A DNA stretch of 64,000 nucleotides from Antedon bifida (Eukaryota > Echinodermata > Crinoidea > Comatulida > Antedonidae), in assembly GCA_963402885.1 (NCBI GenBank), contig OY727093.1:10799501-10863500 (forward strand), read 5' to 3'. How positions within the stretch are numbered: the first letter of the stretch is position 1; every line of letters starts with the position of its first letter. Of this stretch, positions 58,455 through 64,000 are shown one piece after another. The notes beneath the pieces were generated by a model, which was given only the letters and a program-made list of their open reading frames with translations, did no database searches and was not told where the DNA came from. Position numbers and translations under genes: made by a program.

Positions 58455-60560
58455 CTAAGGTAACTTTCCTAAGTATACAATAGTGTTTATGTAGTTGTAG
58501 AGCGAATGTATGTCCTTAACCATCTGTTGGTCTTGCTTGTGGGTCTCTCTTCTTGCTTCGGTTCGTAACCGCTCTTGTTGATCATATATTTTCTTTTTAT
58601 GAGTACATCTTTCGCACATGGCATTTGTTATGCATTCCTTATGATAAGGCTTGTGGCATGTAAAGCAGTTGACTTGTGGAGTGATGGGTGTGTTGCAGCA
58701 GTTTGTCAGAGGTATTGCGGACATCCTTGATGCAGGGGCATTGTGGCAGTTATCAATTTCTAAATATCCACGCAAATCTCCCTTCTCGAATGCTTCAACA
58801 AGCTTTCGCCTAACAACCCTCTCGTCTTCTTCAAATCGTAGTGTTGATGGATCTTTTCCTGCACACAGTGCAGCAGCAAATGCTACACAAAAATGGCCAC
58901 AAGTGTTACTTGCATAAGGTTGTTGCTGTACACCATGTACGTGAAAATTCATGTTGGGAACGCTGGGTTCCATCAACTTGCATGCCACCTGAGTCAATTC
59001 TAACGGGTAATTTCTTGCATTCAATGTCTGTAAACTATCGTACACATCGACGTTACTATTGGTAAGTTGTTGGTACCAATGCTTGTCTGATATTGTAATC
59101 CAGTGCGAGTTTCTTAGGTTTATAAACTGAACATATTGTGTAGTCTTGACAAAATTGTGCATTTGCTGTTGATAGATGGTGTCTTGTAATCCACGTGTTT
59201 CTGGATAGTTTCTCTTTAGAATTATGTTGGCGGCATTTATAATCCTATTATCTACCTCATTATGTCTCTTTTCTACAAGCTTTTTATGGTGTAATCTTAG
59301 TTGGTATTCCTCCAGCCACCAGTCATTGGGTTCATCAGTCGTTTGTGCTACAACACTTGACTTAGGCGTTGTAATAATCAGTCTTCCAAGACTATCTTTG
59401 GTTGTTTTCAGACCGAACGACTTCGGTCGAAAAGCGCGTACGTGCTGCTTTGTCCAGTTACAGGATGCCCGGTTTGCGACGTCGCACGAAGCCCATTAAG
59501 CCATGGCATGTCTATTAATAAAGTATTAACTTTTGCACACCAAATATTCTCCTCTGTAGAATCAGCTTCTCTTCCTTCGAATGGAAAGAACATTGGTTCT
59601 GTTTGACCATCATAATGCAAATTGTTACCATAGTTTGCAACAACGTGTGTCATGTCCACAATTATTATATTTGGCTTATGTTTCATTGACATGCTTATGT
59701 CTGTGTAATCTCAAGGCGATTCTGCTCGTAGGACAAACTTAATTCCGTAGACTACTCCATGGGGACAATGTGATGTTAATATTCCCCCGGAACACCCCCA
59801 GATTTTCTTCATTATTTTATTGAAATTATTATGGTTCTTGGCTAAAGCCTTCCTTATACTACAAATAATGTCTAACTTACTTTCTTTTGATGCAAGATTG
59901 ATAGTTTTAGCTATTTTCTTGACTTCCTTAACAGTAGATTGGTGGAGCATTTCAAAAAGTCTCTCCTCACTCATATGTCTGCAGTCAGCAGTCAAGTTAC
60001 CGTCTTCTGAAACTTTCCTGAATTCTGTGTTAAATTTTCTTTTCTTGTATGCTCACCGATAAACGGAGACCATTCGTTCAGACCAGCCGTTATTGGAAAA
60101 GGATTTACGATGCCTCTAGATAGTATATGCAAACTAACTCGTTCATAAAATTCTATGCAATCTACTTTTTCTTTACATTCATGAGGCTTGCCAAGTTCAG
60201 ACAAAGCTGTCCTAAAATGAACCTTTCTGTTCACATCCATGATCATTATTGTGGGATGGTAACCACATATATTGCAATGCATATCTTCATTGATATTTGA
60301 TTGAGCTTCAAATGCTAAATAAGCATTCAACACCAATGTTTGATCAATTTCTATGCCCGATGTTTCGCATATCTGCTTAACAATGCTACCAGTAGCTATA
60401 TGATGATCCACGCCTGACCTAAGCCATAGGCAAACATCAAAATCCAATACAAAATGAATCATTATAGTTATAAATACCAAGTTCATAATCCTTGTAATGG
60501 TAAGTCATTGAACATTTTGGGCACATATTTGACAGTTTCTCTTTTATACAATTCGGAAAA
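58455..60560 (-). pseudogene. Broken KDZ-like transposase with Ulp1/C48 protease and zinc finger
   Basis: The coding sequence runs in one direction through several frames. The beginning (from about 60560; ATG at 60524-60526) has MCPKCSMTYHYKDYE and YNYNDSF, then a shift near 60435 to DVCLWLRSGVDHH, NICGYHPTIMIMD and NPFPITAGLNEWSPF. A second shift near 60030 leads to HMSEERLFEML and GCSGGILTSHCPHGVVYG; a TGA stop at 59711-59713 precedes PNIIIVDMTHVVANYG. A third shift near 59430 leads into an open frame to 58455. That last part has DWWLEEYQ and RIINAAN, then a Ulp1/C48 protease: SHWITIS (His), VDVYDSL (Asp) and SNTCGHFC (Cys). It ends in a C-x2-C...H-x2-C...C-x2-C finger (CFTCHKPYHKEC). Three frameshifts and one stop mean the transposase is dead, but the protease frame (235 codons from its first Met) is intact. 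Confidence 0.6.
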
Positions 60561-60589
60561 ATCGAATTTATTAGGCCTTGGATACTGTA

Positions 60590-61414
60590 GTTTCTCTAAT
60601 TTGGACACAGCACTTCTCTATTCTGGAGAAATTTGTAAAAATTATATTTTTCTGCTAAAAATTTCTCTATTTTAGACAACATTTCCCCACTTTGGACAAA
60701 TCGGATTTCTATATATTGGACAGTTTCTCTATTTTGGACACAGCCCTTCTCTATTCTGGGCAAAATTTCCCCATTTTGGACAAATCGGATTTCTCTATAT
60801 TGGACAGCTCTATTTTGGACACAGCACTTCCCCATCCTGGACAGAAATTTCCCCATTTTGGACAAATCGGATTTATCTATATTGGACAGTTTCCTTATTT
60901 TGGACACAGCAATTCCCCATCCTGGACAGAAATTTCCCCATGTTGGACAAATCGGATTTCTCTATATTGGACAGCTTCTATTTCAGACCCAGCATTTCCC
61001 CATTCTGGACAGAAATTTCTTCCTTTTGGACAAATCGGATTTCTCTATATTGGACAGCTTCTATTTCAGACACAGCATTTCCCCATCCTGGACAGAAATG
61101 TCCCCATTTTGGACACGATATAGCGCCACCACTTCCCCATCCTGGACAGAAATTTCCCCATTTTGGACACGATATAGCGCCACCACTTCCCCATCTTGGA
61201 GAGAAATTTCCCCATTTTGGACACGATATAGCGCCACCACTTCCCCATCTTGGGACAGAAATTTCCCCATTTTGGACAAATCGGATTTCTCTATATTGGA
61301 CAGCTTCCCCATCTTGGACACGATTATAGCGCCACCTATCGCTTTTGTTCTTATTCTGGACAAAATATTTCCCCATTCTGGACAGAAATTTCCCCATCTT
61401 GGACAAAATTCACC
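60590..61414 (-). repeat. Right terminal array of the KDZ-like element
   Basis: This is the reverse complement of the left array: units of CCCCATTTTGGACA(A/C), with three consecutive 54-bp units containing ACACGATATAGCGCCACCAC at about 61100-61245. It is about 270 bases longer than the left arm. Long open frames on both strands (60692-61451 and the reverse) are the repeat translated. Confidence 0.9.
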
Positions 61415-61424
61415 AACCCGTCTC

Positions 61425-61432
61425 GCTCTTCC
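61425..61432. repeat. Target-site duplication, right (GCTCTTCC)
   Basis: It matches 56707-56714. The host sequence resumes as GGCTCCTATTGTTAGGTAAC, which equals the sequence after the site in units 1 and 2. Confidence 0.7.
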
Positions 61433-64000
61433 GGCTCCTATTGTTAGGTAACAAACCAATCAGATTACTACACTCAAGCCGTCCACCTGCCCATTAATTA
61501 TTACAATTACACTGCTGATGGCTGGTGGTAGTAAGAAAAAACCGACTCCTAAAGATTCCGGAGAAAACGTAGCTGACTCAAGCGGATCTGGAAAAAGCTG
61601 AAACCATTAGGCCTACTGACAAAACAGAAATTAAAGAACTGATCGATTTAGAGCTTACGAAATGCTTAGCACCTGACTCTACATTTATGAAGAACATTGC
61701 TGCAGCTGTATCAAATTCCGTGCAAGAACTAATTGGTAAGCTCACTGATGGAGTGGAGTTGTGGCTTGCGGAGTGGAGTTGGGTTCAAGTCCTGTCATAT
61801 GTCAGGATTTTTTCTCATGACAATTTCCAACTCCACTCCCAAAGACTTGTAATAATAAGTCTTTGTTTATGTAGAGCATCTTATGTATATGTTTGTCTTG
61901 TGAATGGGATTTCCACCTTTGAGAAGGATAGTGAATGAATTCTCTCTCTCTCTGGTTATCCTTGGCAATTTGCCTAAAATGAAAACTTAAAAAAAGAGAT
62001 TAGAGATTCTTTACACTGTGATATTAACAAGACTAACGATAAGATAGCAAGCCTTGAAGAAAAAATCATGATTTTAGAAAACAATATTGATGAAGCTGAA
62101 CAATATTCCAGGCGTAATTGCCTAATTCTTCACGGCCTTTTTTTCGAATCAAGCAACGAGTGCACGGATACCAAGATTATCAATCTGCTTCAAGAAAAGC
62201 TTAATGTCAGCGTTGGAATTGCCGACATAGATAGAACTCATAGACTAGGACAAAGTAAGGGTTCAGACGCTAACAAACCTAGACGTGTTATTATTAAATT
62301 CTCAAACTACAACAAAACCCATAGATAAGCAAAATATAGCTAAGTGTGATGTTTGTAATAATTCTGTTCATGCTCACTGTCTTCCCGGATATACTGACTG
62401 GATTTGCATATCATGTATCAACTGTTTATTTCCTTTCAATAAACTCTCAGATGATGATTTTCGGTATGAACAAAACCCCAATATCTCCCCTTTATATCTT
62501 GATATTACTCGGCTTAACTCAACAAATACTAGCCTAATAGATTCTAATCTGTTGGTGTTTTAAGTAAATTAAAATATATTCTTCCATACAATATTTTATT
62601 TTTGCTTTACAACACTCTCATTTTACCATACTTATCCTACTGTAATATTGCTTGGGCTTCGATTTCTAACAACATTTTGCAGACTAATCCTAGGAATAGT
62701 CCATCAACATCCAAAATTCACTGTCTCTTTAAGCTTCAAAAGAAGGCTCTAAGGATTTGCACGGGAGAATCCCAAAGTTCCCATATAAAGCAATTATTCC
62801 ATCAGCTAAACACTTTAAACATATTCAATATTAACAAACTGCAAACGCTTGTATTTATGTTTCGTGTTATTAATAACCAACTCTCTTCTCATTTTAAAGG
62901 AAATTTAAAGTAATAAATTATAGTTTAGGCCTATACACAACACAAGTACTTTCTTTTAACTAAGGATGTGGTATATAAATGGGGTAGATTTCAGAGTAAT
63001 AGAAGTGTTAGGATGAATGGTATATTGTTTCTAAAGGTAATTAAAGCGTGAATGTTAGTCAAGGGAGACACTTTATCAAATTTCCAACCACAGTAATTTA
63101 CAATGTATTTCTATAGACCAACGGGTATATCTAATAGTGGAACCACAAAAATGTAGGATAGGCTAATTTCTAATTGGCAACCAATGGGAATTCAGAGTGT
63201 TTTTAGTTCTTTACTAAGAGCACACTTCGATGTTAAATTAGCCGTTCAATAGTTGTACAAACTTTTCAATCTTCCCACCCAACCATACCCCGGCATCATC
63301 CAACACCTAACTCAACACAGGAGCTACTCATATGTTACTCATGTTATTCGCTCATTTGGCTGGTATAATTCTGGGGAATTATTTTGCCTTCAAATTCCAC
63401 AATTTACCTAACGGATGTCACATCCTGAACCTTTAATACAGCGATGTCATATGAGTGGTAGCCCCCAAGAGGCCAAAATGTAGTTTATTATTAAGCTTTG
63501 GTAGTATTTAGCATTGCTTGTACAGTATCAGTAGAAATAAATAATATGTATTGTTAAATATGTATACTCTGAATAAACTGTGTAAACTCATTGTTTACAA
63601 TGGTTAGAGTCAGGTTCATTCTTATAACACCAGGTCATCTACCCGGAAACATTTTATTTATGAAAAGTACACTACAGCTCTCAGGAAAAATTCTTTCATT
63701 TTTAACGGACCATTTTTATGGAATAATTTAACTTTAAACATTAAATTATCACCGACCTTACTTTCTTTTTAAAAAAAATACAAAATAATAATCCATCAAT
63801 ATTCTTTAGATAGTTAATAAGTTTGCTCCTATGGAATTTATATCCTACTTTTCCTTCTATTGATATTCAACCAAATCTTTGTTGTTCTTTTTTTTTTAAA
63901 GCAATTGTACGTTCATGTACAATGTGATGTATTTTGGAATACTCAGCCTTAAAGCCCTGTTTGGCTTATTAGATTTTCCACACATAAACAAATAATTAGC
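61433..64000 (+). mobile_element. LINE copy 3, runs off the window
   Basis: It carries the ORF1 start at 61519 (MAGGSKKKPTPKDSGENVA, then a stop) and the nested SINE with a deleted tRNA core at 61741-61985. The ORF1 domain is at 62068-62328 (NCLILHG, DIDRTHRLG, KPRRVIIKF). It then jumps to a zinc-finger remnant at 62315-62440 (CDVCNNSVHAHCL, DWICISC). At 62602-62913 there is an intact stretch of reverse transcriptase C-terminal region (LYNTLILPYLSYCNIAW, KLQKKALRI). This copy preserves the protein remnants better than copy 1. The 3' end lies outside the window. Confidence 0.75.

Larger units (their letters stand above)
56715..61424. mobile_element. KDZ/Zisupton-like DNA transposon with repeat-built terminal inverted arms
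   Basis: Both ends read inward as GGTGAATTTTGTCCAAGATG and continue as inverted arrays of GTCCA(A/G)(A/G)ATGGGGAAATTTCT units. The left arm runs to about 57275 and the right arm starts at about 60590. An 8-bp direct repeat (GCTCTTCC) flanks the element. The interior on the minus strand encodes a broken transposase-like protein continuing into a Ulp1/C48-type protease and a zinc finger (60560-58455), and an SprT-like HExxH frame (58397-58173). Kyakuja-Dileera-Zisupton transposons are known to combine a large cysteine-rich transposase with accessory peptidase domains, and this layout fits. There is no polymerase B, integrase or capsid frame, which argues against a Polinton. The assignment is from motif memory and needs a profile search. 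Confidence 0.65.
46346..64000. repeat. Tandem segmental duplication, unit 3 (continues past the window)
   Basis: It has the same order as unit 1 but with three changes: about 4 kb inserted in SLC22 intron 5 (49253-53274), a deletion upstream of the gene near 56526, and a DNA transposon of about 4.7 kb at 56715-61424 before the LINE. Confidence 0.85.

Noticed and set aside
58651-59065. Plus-strand frames of 74-88 codons
   Set aside because: They are shadows of the minus-strand Ulp1/C48 protease frame.
56715-61424. Polinton/Maverick identity for the large element, suggested by the adenain-like protease
   Set aside because: There is no polymerase B, integrase or capsid-type frame, the flanking duplication is 8 bp not 6, and the element is only about 4.7 kb.

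Overview
The window looks like a eukaryotic, AT-rich, intron-rich invertebrate deuterostome genome. An echinoderm is the best guess, because the word AGGCCT(A/T) recurs throughout, an ARM-TIR immune-type gene is present, and there are many short hairpin transposons. The species call is an inference from style, not from a marker gene. Most exons are too short to stand out as long open reading frames. I assembled the genes by hand from splice sites and checked that intron phases agree at every joint.

Layout. 1-2.9 kb: no gene. 3.05-6.66 kb: two adjacent minus-strand genes for small related proteins of unknown function (173 and 208 aa). 8.56-12.29 kb: a plus-strand six-exon gene for a four-helix membrane protein (167 aa). 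14.1-15.0 kb: a foldback element made of two inverted minisatellite arrays between 10-bp direct repeats. 15.25-17.99 kb: a minus-strand six-exon gene for a secreted protein with two WAP domains and a VWC-like module (242 aa). 20.74-25.77 kb: a minus-strand ten-exon gene for an ARM-TIR-SAM-like protein (567 aa) that keeps the glutamate used by NAD-cleaving TIR domains.

26.44 kb to the end: three tandem copies of a segment carrying a minus-strand ten-exon SLC22-type transporter. Copy 2 (38465-43758) and copy 3 (47168-56414) have intact 537-codon frames. Copy 1 (27215-32376) has lost the exon 1 donor through a deletion of about 55 bp and has a 1-nt deletion in exon 8, so it is probably a pseudogene. 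Copy 3 carries about 4 kb of foreign DNA in intron 5. Each segment also carries a degenerate LINE with a nested tRNA-derived SINE.

56.7-61.4 kb: a DNA transposon of about 4.7 kb inserted beside the third LINE copy. It has long inverted arrays of subterminal repeats, 8-bp flanking direct repeats, a broken transposase-like gene joined to a Ulp1/C48-type protease and a zinc finger, and a separate SprT-like HExxH reading frame. It resembles the KDZ (Kyakuja-Dileera-Zisupton) group and is the most interesting object in the window. The genes share no evident pathway; the architecture is shaped by tandem duplication and transposons.
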